Positions 16,405 through 25,167 are shown, numbered from the stretch's first letter. The stretch is DNA of 28,874 bases from Deltaproteobacteria bacterium (GCA_028276365.1 JAPYWL010000012.1:1-28874); one strand, 5' to 3'. The notes: generated by a model from the sequence alone, not told the origin. Numbers and translations: made by a program.

Positions 16405-17661
16405 AAGCAGATAGGAGTATATTGTAGAACTATAAACGAAAATTTTTTTATAAATAATGAAAAAGTATATATAAAAAAGGAGTTAGCGGGGGATATACTA
16501 CAAGCTTACTGGATCACAAAAAATATTCTCAAAGATCTAAAAGAACTTAATTTAAATGATGTAGAAATTTTAGCATATGATCCCAATTTAAAACTAAATC
16601 ATTTTTTTGGATTTTATATTCATTTATTTTATAATTTTAATAACTATGCTTATTTATACAAAGGTAAACATATAGGTATTACTGCTAATTATACAAACTT
16701 TTTCTTATCCAAATTTATTACCTCTAATTCTTTGTTAAACAGATTTTTATCATTTTTTATTCTAAAACTAAATGAGAACTTTATAAACTTAGTTAGCAAT
16801 ATCATCAATAGTTATTACTTTAATAAGGATTTTTTAAAGTTTACAAATGGTTTTTTATTAGCTTTAGAATCTAATTATATTCAATATTTTATTTTTAATT
16901 CATTAAGGGAACAAAATTTGTTTTTAAATCTTTTTACAAAAAACCAAAATATTTATAATCTTTTAAATCAAATAAACAAATATATTATTTACAATTGTTT
17001 AGATTTTCAAGAAATAGAAGATATATTAAATAATACCTCTTTAAATAATAGCTTAAATAAAGATTTAATTTTTAATTTAATATTAAAATTAAAAAATCTT
17101 TCAAAAAACAAATTGCTTTTTATAGGGAGATTTGACAGGATAAAGAATATTCTTAATCTTATAAAAGTTTTTGATAAAGAAAAAATTTATAAAGATTTTG
17201 TTTTAATAATATTAGGATACCCCGTTAGTTATGATTTAAACTACTACGAAACTTTAAAATCTATTTCTAAATCTAAGGAAGATATTTTTTTAATAAATAT
17301 AGATGAAATAGGGAATTTTTATCATGATAAAAGATACATAACATTTAAATTAATAGAATTAAGTGATGTAGTAATTTTGCCAAGTTTTGAAGAAACATTT
17401 TCCTTAACAGCCTTAGAAGCACTTTATTTTAATAAAAAATTAATAATCACCCAAAACAGCCCTTATTATGAATTATATCCAGAACTAATTAATCATTTTG
17501 TATTTCCTATTAATCCATTTAACTTTAGTTTAAAAAAAATATTATTAAAAATAGATTTGAATAAAGAGAATAAAAATATAAAAAATGAAATAATTTCAAA
17601 ATTTGATTGTAAAAAAATTTCTAAACAATATTTAGATATCTTTTTAAAATACTATAAATAA
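16399..17661 (+). CDS. GT4-like (GT-B fold) glycosyltransferase
   Basis: Predicted retaining glycosyltransferase using a nucleotide sugar, cytoplasmic or membrane-peripheral. 420 residues. The N-terminal half is divergent, with GDILQAYWITKNILKDL (about 31-47) at the acceptor-domain loop. The C-terminal donor domain is clear: KLLFIGRFDRIKNILNLIKVF (about 238-258), LIELSDVVILPSFEETFSLTALEAL (about 316-340) holding the E-x7-E motif, and a final FxxxKISKQYL. It is rich in Lys, Asn and Phe. It has no Shine-Dalgarno site; its start lies in a 14-base tandem duplication. It stands alone between the divergent IscA-like gene and a 237-base gap. Acceptor unknown: starch/glycogen-type, lipid or cell-surface sugar are all possible. 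Confidence 0.78.
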   Translation: MKKQIGVYCRTINENFFINNEKVYIKKELAGDILQAYWITKNILKDLKELNLNDVEILAYDPNLKLNHFFGFYIHLFYNFNNYAYLYKGKHIGITANYTNFFLSKFITSNSLLNRFLSFFILKLNENFINLVSNIINSYYFNKDFLKFTNGFLLALESNYIQYFIFNSLREQNLFLNLFTKNQNIYNLLNQINKYIIYNCLDFQEIEDILNNTSLNNSLNKDLIFNLILKLKNLSKNKLLFIGRFDRIKNILNLIKVFDKEKIYKDFVLIILGYPVSYDLNYYETLKSISKSKEDIFLINIDEIGNFYHDKRYITFKLIELSDVVILPSFEETFSLTALEALYFNKKLIITQNSPYYELYPELINHFVFPINPFNFSLKKILLKIDLNKENKNIKNEIISKFDCKKISKQYLDIFLKYYK

Positions 17662-17818
17662 AGCAAAGTAACTAACTTTATAAATAAAAAAACAATATCT
17701 GTAATCCTTTTTTCTTAATCTACCTCAATAAATTGATATCATTAAATTAATCTATATAAGATATTTGCCAATTTTATAGATTTACTAAATTCTTTAAGAA
17801 AGATTTTTATAATTTTTT

Positions 17819-17846
17819 TTGAAATTAATATATATAACTTTAATAT
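17819..17846 (+). promoter_or_regulatory. Possible sigma-70-type promoter for the DUF6580-fliR-tig run
   Basis: TTGAAA (17819-17824), 16 bases, then TAATAT (17841-17846), about 50 bases before the first ATG of a long co-directional gene run and inside a 237-base gene-free gap. In DNA this A/T-rich such matches arise easily by chance, so position is the main support. I see nothing else in 17662-17898. Confidence 0.35.
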
Positions 17847-17898
17847 GTTGTAAAAATAAGAAAAAATAAAAAATTAATAAAAGGAGGGAAAATTTAAA

Positions 17899-18489
17899 AT
17901 GAATGAAACCTTTAAAAATAAAATACTTAATAATAATAAAAGGTTAATTTATATAATTTTTGTGATATTTTTAGGGATATTTTATAGGTTAATACCTCAT
18001 TTTCCTAATTTTTCACCGTTGTATTCTATATCTGTTTTCTCCTCTATTTTACCAATTGAGCTAGATAACAAATTTAATAAATTACTAAAGTATATTTCTT
18101 TTTTGATCCCACTAATTATATTATTTATAACGGATTTGATTTTAGGGTTTTATAAAGGGATGATTTTTAATTATCTTGCTTTCTTAAGTTATTCTATTTT
18201 TTCTTACTTTATTTTTAATAAATATAGTAAATTATCAAAAACTATTTTAGGAGTGGTTTTATCTGTAGGTAGTTCTATTTATTTTTTTATTATTTCTAAT
18301 TTTGGGGTTTGGTTATTAACAGATATGTATTCAAAGGATTTAACTGGATTTATATTATGTTATATTAATGCTTTACCATTTTTAAATAATTCTATAATAT
18401 CTTCTATTATTTTTTCTATTTTGATATTTTACACTTACGAGTTATTATTTTTAAAAGGTAAAGATGTAAAGGATGTTGAATTAAATTAA
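17899..18489 (+). CDS. DUF6580-like integral membrane protein
   Basis: 196 residues with about five or six membrane helices. It follows the pattern of DUF6580/ECF-S-like proteins: RLIPHFPNFSPLYSISVF (about 27-44), LIPLIILFITDLILGFYKGM (about 68-88) and a later SNFGVWLLTDMYSKDLTGFILCYINALPFLNNSI (about 133-167), which parallels the family's 'NFGVW...GLxxCYxxAIPFF' segment. Function is unknown in the family; resemblance to substrate-binding S components suggests vitamin or cofactor uptake, but that is inference. The ATG follows AAAAGGAGGG. It is first in the run leading to fliR, 39 bases upstream of it. Confidence 0.7.
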   Translation: MNETFKNKILNNNKRLIYIIFVIFLGIFYRLIPHFPNFSPLYSISVFSSILPIELDNKFNKLLKYISFLIPLIILFITDLILGFYKGMIFNYLAFLSYSIFSYFIFNKYSKLSKTILGVVLSVGSSIYFFIISNFGVWLLTDMYSKDLTGFILCYINALPFLNNSIISSIIFSILIFYTYELLFLKGKDVKDVELN

Positions 18490-18528
18490 AGTAGAAATAA
18501 ATTTAATTTAATTTTAATATATTAAAAA

Positions 18529-19323
18529 ATGAGTTCAGAGGAATTAGGTTTAAAGTCATTAGTATTTTATTTATTAACATTTTCAAGGATAGCAGGCTTA
18601 GCTATCCAAGCTCCTTTGTTTGCTAGTCCCCATATGCCCACTCCTTTAAAAATAGGGTTTATTGGTGTAATTTCTTTGATATTTTTTTGGAGATTACCTA
18701 TAGATGCTAACTCTATTTCTTTTGATTTAATGTGGATTTTATTTAATGTTGGTAAGGAATTTTTGATTGGCTTAATTATGGGATATTTTATGATATTTAC
18801 TTTATATGCTATTCAGGGTGCTGGAGCTTTATTGGATCAGCAGTTAGGGCTTTCTACAGGTGCTTCGTTTGATCCCCAGCTAGGTGCTGTTAATATGAAT
18901 GCTCGATTTTTCTTTTACTTTGCCTTTACTTTTTTTATATTAAACGGAGGATTTTATTTTATTCTTAAGGTTATTGATTTCTCTTTTACTGTTTTACCTG
19001 TAGCTTCTTACTATAATTATTCTAAAGATTTTATACAAACTTTAATTTCTTTAACTAACTTATTTTTTTATGTAGCAATTCATGTAGCTGGTGCAGTGTT
19101 AGTTGCTGTTTTTATTGGACAAGTTGGTTTAGGATTAATAGCAAGGATTGCTCCTCAATCTAATGTATTTATGTTATCTTTCCCTGTTAATTTTATGATT
19201 GGGGTTTTTATCTTGTCTTTAACAGTACCTTATATTATCGAGTTATTTAATAACCATTATTTAAGTTATGATTATTTTGCTTCTTGGCTTTCTGATTCTA
19301 TTAAATCTTTAAAAATTAAATAA
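18529..19323 (+). CDS. fliR: FliR-family flagellar/type III export membrane protein
   Basis: Core channel subunit of the flagellar type III export gate (with FliP and FliQ). 264 residues, normal for FliR. Supporting segments: LTFSRIAGLAIQAPLFASPHMPTPLKIGF (about 16-44), FNVGKEFLIGLIMGYFM (about 72-88), the highly typical LLDQQLGLSTGASFDPQLG (about 101-119), and IGQVGLGLIARIAPQSNVFMLSFPVN (about 196-221). The membrane-embedded hairpins are all present. There is no Shine-Dalgarno site before its ATG. No other flagellar gene is in the window: it sits between the DUF6580-like gene and tig. It could be a flagellar gene displaced from its operon or a remnant of lost motility. Confidence 0.92.
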   Translation: MSSEELGLKSLVFYLLTFSRIAGLAIQAPLFASPHMPTPLKIGFIGVISLIFFWRLPIDANSISFDLMWILFNVGKEFLIGLIMGYFMIFTLYAIQGAGALLDQQLGLSTGASFDPQLGAVNMNARFFFYFAFTFFILNGGFYFILKVIDFSFTVLPVASYYNYSKDFIQTLISLTNLFFYVAIHVAGAVLVAVFIGQVGLGLIARIAPQSNVFMLSFPVNFMIGVFILSLTVPYIIELFNNHYLSYDYFASWLSDSIKSLKIK

Positions 19324-19379
19324 AAAATAAATAAATAAAAAAATAAATAAAAAAAAGTATAAAAAGGAGGTTAAATAAA

Positions 19380-20711
19380 GTGTCAAAAGTACTAAATGAA
19401 ATTAAAAAAGCAGATACTATTAAAGTACTCAATATTGAAATAGATAAGGATTCTATTGATGAAGCTTATTCCAAAGTAATGAGAGAAATTCAGAAAGATT
19501 TTGTTGTTCCAGGTTTTAGAAAAGGTAAAGTACCTTTTAATATAATTGAAAGTAAATTAGGGCAAGGTTATATTTTTCAAAAGGTTACAGAAGAAGCTAT
19601 TAATCAATCTATTAGAGATTTACTAACTTCATTAAATTATAATATAATTTCTATTTTAAATATAAAATTAAAGGATGCTAATTATGAAAAGATTCAGTAT
19701 GAAATAACCTTAGAAATTGAACCAACCTTTGAAATAAATGATAATATAGAATTAGAGGTTAATGAAATTAATATAGATAAAGAAGAGGAACTAAATAAGA
19801 GGTTAGATTATATAAGAGAGCAATATGTTAAATTTGTTGAAAGTAAAGAAGGTATAAAAGAAGGAGATAGAGCAGATATTATTTTTGAAATTAGGGATGC
19901 TAATACTAATGAGTTATTATCAGGTGGAGATAATAAAGTTTATTCTGTTATAGCTAAAAAAGAGTTATTATTACCTGGGTTATTTGAAAATATTTTAGGC
20001 ATGAAAAAAGAAGAAGAAAAAGAATTTAGTATCCCCGGACCTGAAAATATTGAATTACTTAAAAATAGAACACTTAAAATAAAAATTAAAGTTGATAATA
20101 TATTTGAAAAGATTTTACCTACTGATGAGGAATTAATTAAATTGGTTAATTATAATTCAATTGAACAGTTAAAAGAGGATTTAGATAAAGTTATTGCAGC
20201 AGATATAGAAAATCTTAAAAAAGATTTAGTTTTTAATAGATTTTTGTCTTATTTAAAAGATAATCTTGATTTTGAATTACCTGAGTCCATGTTAAAAAAA
20301 GAAATTGAAGCTCAAAAAAATAATTTTTTATTAATTCTAAAAAATCAAAATAGGACTTTAGAAGATTATCTTAAATCCGTTAATCAAACAGAAGAAGAAT
20401 TTAATAAACAAATAGAAAATATAGCCAAAGATAATGTTAAAAGATCTATTATACTTAATAACTTAATAAGGAAGTATAATATAAATGTTGATAACTTAGA
20501 AATAGAACATTATTTAAAAAACGATCCTGAAACTCAGAGGTTTGTTATGGAATTATCTCAAGCTAAATTAGATCAAAATGTAATAACTCAAAGATTAGTA
20601 TATTTTGTTACTCTTAAAAAACTAAAAGATGAAGTATTTAAAAAATTAAAGGTAGTTTATGTAAAACCTGAAACAGAAAAAGATAAAGAAAAAATAGCCG
20701 ATAAATTTTAG
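19380..20711 (+). CDS. tig: Trigger factor (ribosome-associated chaperone)
   Basis: Binds nascent chains at the ribosome exit tunnel. 443 residues: N-terminal ribosome-binding domain with signature loop GFRKGKVP (45-52), FKBP-like PPIase domain (about 160-245; EGDRADIIFEI, LLPGLFENILGMKKEEEKEF), and the C-terminal helical chaperone arms. The start is GTG at 19380, placed by a perfect AAAAAGGAGGT site ending about 6 bases before it. The leader between fliR and this gene is A-rich with repeated AATAAA. The charged end KPETEKDKEKIADKF is family-typical. In many bacteria tig precedes clpP; here it precedes a MetE-like gene. Confidence 0.95.
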   Translation: MSKVLNEIKKADTIKVLNIEIDKDSIDEAYSKVMREIQKDFVVPGFRKGKVPFNIIESKLGQGYIFQKVTEEAINQSIRDLLTSLNYNIISILNIKLKDANYEKIQYEITLEIEPTFEINDNIELEVNEINIDKEEELNKRLDYIREQYVKFVESKEGIKEGDRADIIFEIRDANTNELLSGGDNKVYSVIAKKELLLPGLFENILGMKKEEEKEFSIPGPENIELLKNRTLKIKIKVDNIFEKILPTDEELIKLVNYNSIEQLKEDLDKVIAADIENLKKDLVFNRFLSYLKDNLDFELPESMLKKEIEAQKNNFLLILKNQNRTLEDYLKSVNQTEEEFNKQIENIAKDNVKRSIILNNLIRKYNINVDNLEIEHYLKNDPETQRFVMELSQAKLDQNVITQRLVYFVTLKKLKDEVFKKLKVVYVKPETEKDKEKIADKF

Positions 20712-20744
20712 TAAAATTAAAATAACATAAGGAGAATGAAATAT

Positions 20745-21740
20745 ATGAATGTGTTAATACCTTCTTTATATCCAAGGAGCGAAGAATTAATTAAAAAAAC
20801 TAGAGATTTTGATAGGAATAGACTAAATGAACAAGAATTAGAAAAATATTTTTATAAAGATTTCATAGATTTCATTAATTTACAAAATGAATTGAGTTTA
20901 AAATATTATAATCCTGGTTTGTTTAAATTTAAGGATTTATTAAGACCTTTTACTTTAGTTTTAAAAAATTCAATTGCTAACACTTTGATTAGATTTGAAG
21001 AAACAAATACTTTTTGGAGAAAACTTGAAATCTCTGATTTTGATTTAAATTATAATAATTTTGAAATTATCTTTAAAGACTATCTTTATTTAGATTATTT
21101 CAATAAAACTAATGAAAATCTAATTAATAAGAAAATACTAATAACTTTGCCTTCTGTTTTTACTTTTTATAAATATTCTAATTTAACTTTTGAGCAAATT
21201 AACTTTTTACTTTTAGAGTTTTGTAAAAATTTAAATAGTTACTTAGTTAATACTAAATTATCAAAAGAAAATATTTCTATTGTTTTGGTAGAGTATCTTG
21301 ATTTTTTATATTCTAAGGATTTTGAATTATTTAAACAAAATTTTGAGTATTTAAAAAAATTGCTAAATGAATTAAATAAAGAATATTTAGAATTGTTTTA
21401 TTTTACTTATTCTAATTTAAATAAGGTTTATTTAGATATTTTTTCTTTAGAAGTTAAAGGTATTTCTATTAATTTTTATAGAAATAATCTAAAGGATATT
21501 GATTTTAGTAAGCTAAGTAAATATCTGTTAGCTGGAGTTATTTCTACTGAATCTTCTTTATTAGAAAATGAAGAAAAGATTAATAATTTTTTAAATAACA
21601 TTTCTAATTATTTTGATTTAAATAAAATGATATTTACAATTGATTTTATTCCTTATTTATTGCCAAGGAGTATTATGGATTATAAATTAAAAAATATGAT
21701 AGATATCTTAAATAAACAGGAATTAATAAAAACTAATTAA
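20745..21740 (+). CDS. MetE/UROD-superfamily-like protein lacking zinc ligands
   Basis: 331 residues. It follows the layout of the short 'core' MetE (cobalamin-independent methionine synthase, C-terminal-domain type): YPRSEELIKKTRDFDRNRLN opening, TLPSVFTFYK where GPxT usually lies, ISIVLVEYLDF where IQIDEPAL lies, and AGVISTESSLLENEEKINNF then IDFIPYLLPR and KLKNMIDIL for the end. The zinc ligands of MetE (HxC, E, C) align with Phe220, Tyr222, Asn243 and Phe301, so all four appear lost. This alignment is from memory of the family. Methionine synthesis is therefore unlikely; it may be a pseudo-enzyme or bind another ligand. ATG 20745 was chosen because AAGGAG lies 10 bases upstream; ATG 20736 is too close to it. 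Confidence 0.65.
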   Translation: MNVLIPSLYPRSEELIKKTRDFDRNRLNEQELEKYFYKDFIDFINLQNELSLKYYNPGLFKFKDLLRPFTLVLKNSIANTLIRFEETNTFWRKLEISDFDLNYNNFEIIFKDYLYLDYFNKTNENLINKKILITLPSVFTFYKYSNLTFEQINFLLLEFCKNLNSYLVNTKLSKENISIVLVEYLDFLYSKDFELFKQNFEYLKKLLNELNKEYLELFYFTYSNLNKVYLDIFSLEVKGISINFYRNNLKDIDFSKLSKYLLAGVISTESSLLENEEKINNFLNNISNYFDLNKMIFTIDFIPYLLPRSIMDYKLKNMIDILNKQELIKTN

Positions 21741-21752
21741 AAATAAAAATCT

Positions 21753-22229
21753 ATGGAATTAAATAATTTAGGTAATTTATATAATGATATTTTGATTGAG
21801 CATTATCAAAGACCATTTAATAAAAAAGTTTTAGAGAATTATAATTTTGATCAAGAAGGGATTAATCCTTCTTGTGGGGATGAATTACATTTATTTTTAA
21901 AAATAGGTGATAATAAGATAAAAGAGTTATCTTTTGAAGGGAAAGGATGTTCTGTTTCTATTGCTTCCGCTTCTATTATGTCTTATATAATTTCCATCTT
22001 AAAAGAATATTCGCTAAATGATATTAAAAAAATAGTTGATAAAATTATTGAGTATATAAAAGGTGAAATAAGTTATGAAGATATTTTCAAAAATGAATTA
22101 AATCATTTAAAAAATGAGTTTCAAGATTTACTAGCTTTAAAAGATATAAATAAGATTCCAGTAAGATTAAAGTGTGCTTTACTTAGTTGGATAACTTTAA
22201 AAGAATTCCTAAATAATTACAATTCTTAA
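21753..22229 (+). CDS. sufU: SufU-type iron-sulfur assembly / sulfur-transfer protein
   Basis: Zinc-containing sulfur acceptor for the cysteine desulfurase SufS in the SUF system of Gram-positive-type bacteria, or an IscU-like scaffold. 158 residues. LYNDILIEHYQRPFNKKVL (9-27), then the ligands Cys41 and Asp43 (NPSCGDEL), Cys66 (EGKGCSVSIASASIM) and Cys141 (VRLKCALLSW). The insertion between Cys66 and Cys141 and the RxKCAxLSW end are the SufU features that IscU lacks. It begins 12 bases after the MetE-like gene with no clear Shine-Dalgarno site. No sufB, sufC, sufD or sufS is nearby, although in most genomes sufU lies among them. Confidence 0.92.
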   Translation: MELNNLGNLYNDILIEHYQRPFNKKVLENYNFDQEGINPSCGDELHLFLKIGDNKIKELSFEGKGCSVSIASASIMSYIISILKEYSLNDIKKIVDKIIEYIKGEISYEDIFKNELNHLKNEFQDLLALKDINKIPVRLKCALLSWITLKEFLNNYNS

Positions 22230-22265
22230 ATAATTTTCTAATATGAGAAATGAGAGGTATTGATT

Positions 22266-23483
22266 ATGTTAGTAACTGATCAAATTAAAATAATTTTAAA
22301 AGGAACTCAAGAAGTAATAAATTTAGAGGAACTAGAAGATAAGTTAAAAAGAAAAGAGAGGTTGATAGTAAAGTTAGGAATAGATCCTACGGCTAATAGT
22401 ATTCATTTAGGTTTTGCAGTAGTATTAAGAAAATTTAGGTTATTTCAAGATTTAGGACATGATACTTATTTAGTATTAGGGGATTTTACTGCTTTAATAG
22501 GTGATCCTAGTGGAAAATCTAAAACCCGACCTATGCTAACTAAAGAGGAAATAGAAGATAATCTTAAAACTTATTTTAAGCAATTGGCAAAGATAATAGA
22601 TTTAAATAAAACTAAGATAGTATATAATTCTACTTGGTTAAATAAATTAAGTCCTTATGAAATTATATCTTTAGCTTCTAAATATACATTAGCTCAGATG
22701 TTAGAAAGGGAAGATTTTAAAAACAGGTATTTAAATAGGGAACCAATTTCTTTACATGAATTGATGTATCCGTTATTTCAGGCTTATGATAGTGTTTATT
22801 TAAAAGCTGATGTAGAATTAGGTGGGATTGATCAAAAATTTAACTTTTTAGTAACAAGGTATATTCAGGAAAAATATGATCAAGAACCAGAGGTAGCTGT
22901 TATGATGCCAATACTTGAAGGTTTAGATGGGGTTAATAAGATGAGTAAATCTTTAAATAATTATGTAGGGATAGATGAGAATCCTTTAACAATGTTTTCT
23001 AAGATTATGACTATCCCTGATAATTTAATTTACAGATACTATGAATTATGTACAAATTTACCTACTGAAACTATTGAAAAATTAAAAGAAATGAATAAAG
23101 ATAGAAATCCAAGAGATGTTAAATTAGAGTTAGCAAAAGAAATAGTAAGCATTTATCATTCTGAAGAATTAGCTAATCAGGCTTTTGAAGAATTTATTAA
23201 AATTTATTCTAAAAAAGATCTACCTTCTAATATTCCCATTCATTATATACCCCCTAACATTATTAACGAAGAAAATAAAGTTAATATTATAGATTTATTA
23301 TATATTTCAGGAATAGTGGAAAGTAAATCAGAGGCTAAAAGGCTTATTTCACAAGGAGGAGTATATATTATTTATAATGATACTTCTAAAAAATTAGATT
23401 TAACAAATAAATATATAGATTTTGTTGAACCTATGATAATTAAAATTGGAAAATTTAATTATTACAAAATAGAAAAAAAATAA
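22266..23483 (+). CDS. tyrS: Tyrosyl-tRNA synthetase
   Basis: Class I synthetase charging tRNA-Tyr; about 405 residues. The catalytic core has HIGH-equivalent HLGF (47-50, usually HLGH or HIGH) after GIDPTANSI, FTALIGDPSGKSKTRP, ELMYPLFQAYDSVYLKADVELGGIDQKFN, and a canonical KMSKS (225-229). A C-terminal S4 RNA-binding domain follows (about 335-400; IDLLYISGIVESKSEAKRLISQGGVYI). This is the TyrZ-like group with LNNYVGI after KMSKS. I chose ATG 22266 because GAGAGG (22252-22257) lies 8 bases before it; an in-frame TTG at 22260 is too close to that site. No T-box is apparent upstream. Confidence 0.96.
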   Translation: MLVTDQIKIILKGTQEVINLEELEDKLKRKERLIVKLGIDPTANSIHLGFAVVLRKFRLFQDLGHDTYLVLGDFTALIGDPSGKSKTRPMLTKEEIEDNLKTYFKQLAKIIDLNKTKIVYNSTWLNKLSPYEIISLASKYTLAQMLEREDFKNRYLNREPISLHELMYPLFQAYDSVYLKADVELGGIDQKFNFLVTRYIQEKYDQEPEVAVMMPILEGLDGVNKMSKSLNNYVGIDENPLTMFSKIMTIPDNLIYRYYELCTNLPTETIEKLKEMNKDRNPRDVKLELAKEIVSIYHSEELANQAFEEFIKIYSKKDLPSNIPIHYIPPNIINEENKVNIIDLLYISGIVESKSEAKRLISQGGVYIIYNDTSKKLDLTNKYIDFVEPMIIKIGKFNYYKIEKK

Positions 23484-23500
23484 AAGGAGAGTAAGTTTTT

Positions 23501-23728
23501 ATGAATGAAATATATACAAATAAGGAAGATAAAGAATTAGTTAATGATAATAAAATTAAAAAAATTTCTAAAAGGAAATTATTATTTTCTGCAATAATAG
23601 GAGCAGTAGCTGGAGTTATTTCTTATATTATTTATGAGAACTTAGATAATGAAACCAAATACTCTTTACATAAACAAATTAAAACTAATTTGAAAAATTT
23701 AATAAACAATATTATAAAGGAAGATTAA
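23501..23728 (+). CDS. Small single-helix membrane protein (YtxH-like?)
   Basis: 75 residues: polar Asn/Lys/Glu N-terminus, basic KKISKRK, one Gly/Ala-rich membrane helix (about 27-46, LLFSAIIGAVAGVISYIIYE), then NETKYSLHKQIKTNLKNLIN as a charged amphipathic helix. The shape recalls YtxH-domain stress proteins (Gly-rich helix, then a 'TR/TK' helix), but similarity is too weak to be sure. It has a GGAGAG site and lies 17 bases after tyrS and 2 bases before secY, so it is probably translated as part of the same unit. Its function is unknown. Confidence 0.6.
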   Translation: MNEIYTNKEDKELVNDNKIKKISKRKLLFSAIIGAVAGVISYIIYENLDNETKYSLHKQIKTNLKNLINNIIKED

Positions 23729-23730
23729 TT

Positions 23731-25167
23731 ATGATAGATAGTAAGTTAAATAAGATTTATGAGAGTGTTCAGTATAAGCAATTGATAAGTAGAATTCAAT
23801 TTGTATTATTTGCTATTTTTTTATTTGTATTATCTACTAATATAACGGTTCCTGGAATTAATTTAGAGGTTTGGAGACAGTTTATTAGTGCAGGGGGGAA
23901 TTTATTTGCATTTTTTGGCTTATTTACTGGTGGTGCTTTGAATAATTTTGCGATTACTTCCTTAGGCATAATTCCTTATATAGATGCTGCTATTATAATG
24001 CAATTATTAATAGCAGGTTTTCCTCAGTTAGCTGCTTTACAAAAAGAATACGGTGAAGAAGGTAGAAGGAAAATTAATTTCTATACTAAATGGTTAGCTA
24101 TTGTTATTGCTATTTTACAAGCTACTTTTGCTACTCTTAGTCTTCATAGAATTAATCCTGGGATTTTTTATGATAATTCTTTATTAGGTTTATTAGTTGT
24201 TATTGCTTCATTAGTTGGTGGTAGTATGTTTTTAATGTATTTAGCTGATCAGATTAATGAAAAAGGAATTGGGAATGGTAGTTCCATTTTGATTTTTTCA
24301 TCTATTTTATTTAGATTACCTCGTTTCATTATCGATTCTATTTCTAATATTGGTTCTAATTTATTAAATAGTATTTTAGTTATAGGTTTTCAGGTAGGTT
24401 TTTTTGTATTATTTGTAGCTGTTGTAGCTTTTTTATCTTTATCTATAAGGAAGATTTCTATAATGATAACTCAGCGGGTATTTGGAGGTAATGTATTAGC
24501 TCAGCAAAGAAATACTTTTTTACCTTTACCTTTATTATCTGCAGGGGTTTTACCTATTATATTTGCTGTAGCTTTATTGTATTTCCCTATTACTATTTTA
24601 CAAGCTTTAAAAATTGATGAAACTATTGTTTCTAGCAATATATTTTTAAATTTTATTTATAAAACAATAGTTCCACCTCATTTAGTTATACCTTCTGATT
24701 TTAGTTTAGGTAATTTACAAGTATTTTTTAATAGTTTGGTTTGGAATTTATGGCATTCCATTGTTTATGCTGCTTTAATTATGATTTTTACTTATTTTTA
24801 TACATTTATTATAATAAATGTAGATGATTTAAGTGATTATTTAAATAAGAGTGGTGCCGTGATTTTAGGGATAAAGCCGGGACAGGATACTAAAGTATTT
24901 TTAGAGCAAACTTTATATAAGTTAGCATTTATATCTGGGTTAGCTTTAGCTTTTATTACTATTGCTCCTCCTTATTTAATGTATATTATTAACTGGATTT
25001 TATCTAAAATAACTGGTATTCAGGAGATATCTTTAATGGGATTAGTTGGATATTATATAAGTGGTAGTTCCATGTTAATTATAGTGGGAGTAGTTTTAGA
25101 TGTTTTAAAGCAAATGAATGCTTTCTTAGTTGCTGCTAACCCTAGAGAAATATTTAAAAAACAATAA
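23731..25167 (+). CDS. secY: Preprotein translocase subunit SecY
   Basis: Central channel of the Sec translocon, ten membrane helices, 478 residues. Landmarks: TVPGINLEVW (plug side), FGLFTGGALNNFAITSLGIIPYIDAAIIMQLL (63-94), the FxxxGEEGRRKINFYTKW cytosolic loop, DQINEKGIGNGSSILIF (about 173-189), IRKISIMITQRVFGG with LPLPLLSAGVLPIIFA, and SGAVILGIKPGQDTKVFLEQTLYKL. In the last loop the usual GIRPG reads GIKPG: the arginine equivalent to E. coli Arg357, important for SecA coupling, is lysine. The Shine-Dalgarno site AAGGA lies inside the end of the preceding gene. secY is outside the usual ribosomal-protein (spc) operon and directly before secF. A second secY elsewhere cannot be excluded. 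Confidence 0.95.
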   Translation: MIDSKLNKIYESVQYKQLISRIQFVLFAIFLFVLSTNITVPGINLEVWRQFISAGGNLFAFFGLFTGGALNNFAITSLGIIPYIDAAIIMQLLIAGFPQLAALQKEYGEEGRRKINFYTKWLAIVIAILQATFATLSLHRINPGIFYDNSLLGLLVVIASLVGGSMFLMYLADQINEKGIGNGSSILIFSSILFRLPRFIIDSISNIGSNLLNSILVIGFQVGFFVLFVAVVAFLSLSIRKISIMITQRVFGGNVLAQQRNTFLPLPLLSAGVLPIIFAVALLYFPITILQALKIDETIVSSNIFLNFIYKTIVPPHLVIPSDFSLGNLQVFFNSLVWNLWHSIVYAALIMIFTYFYTFIIINVDDLSDYLNKSGAVILGIKPGQDTKVFLEQTLYKLAFISGLALAFITIAPPYLMYIINWILSKITGIQEISLMGLVGYYISGSSMLIIVGVVLDVLKQMNAFLVAANPREIFKKQ

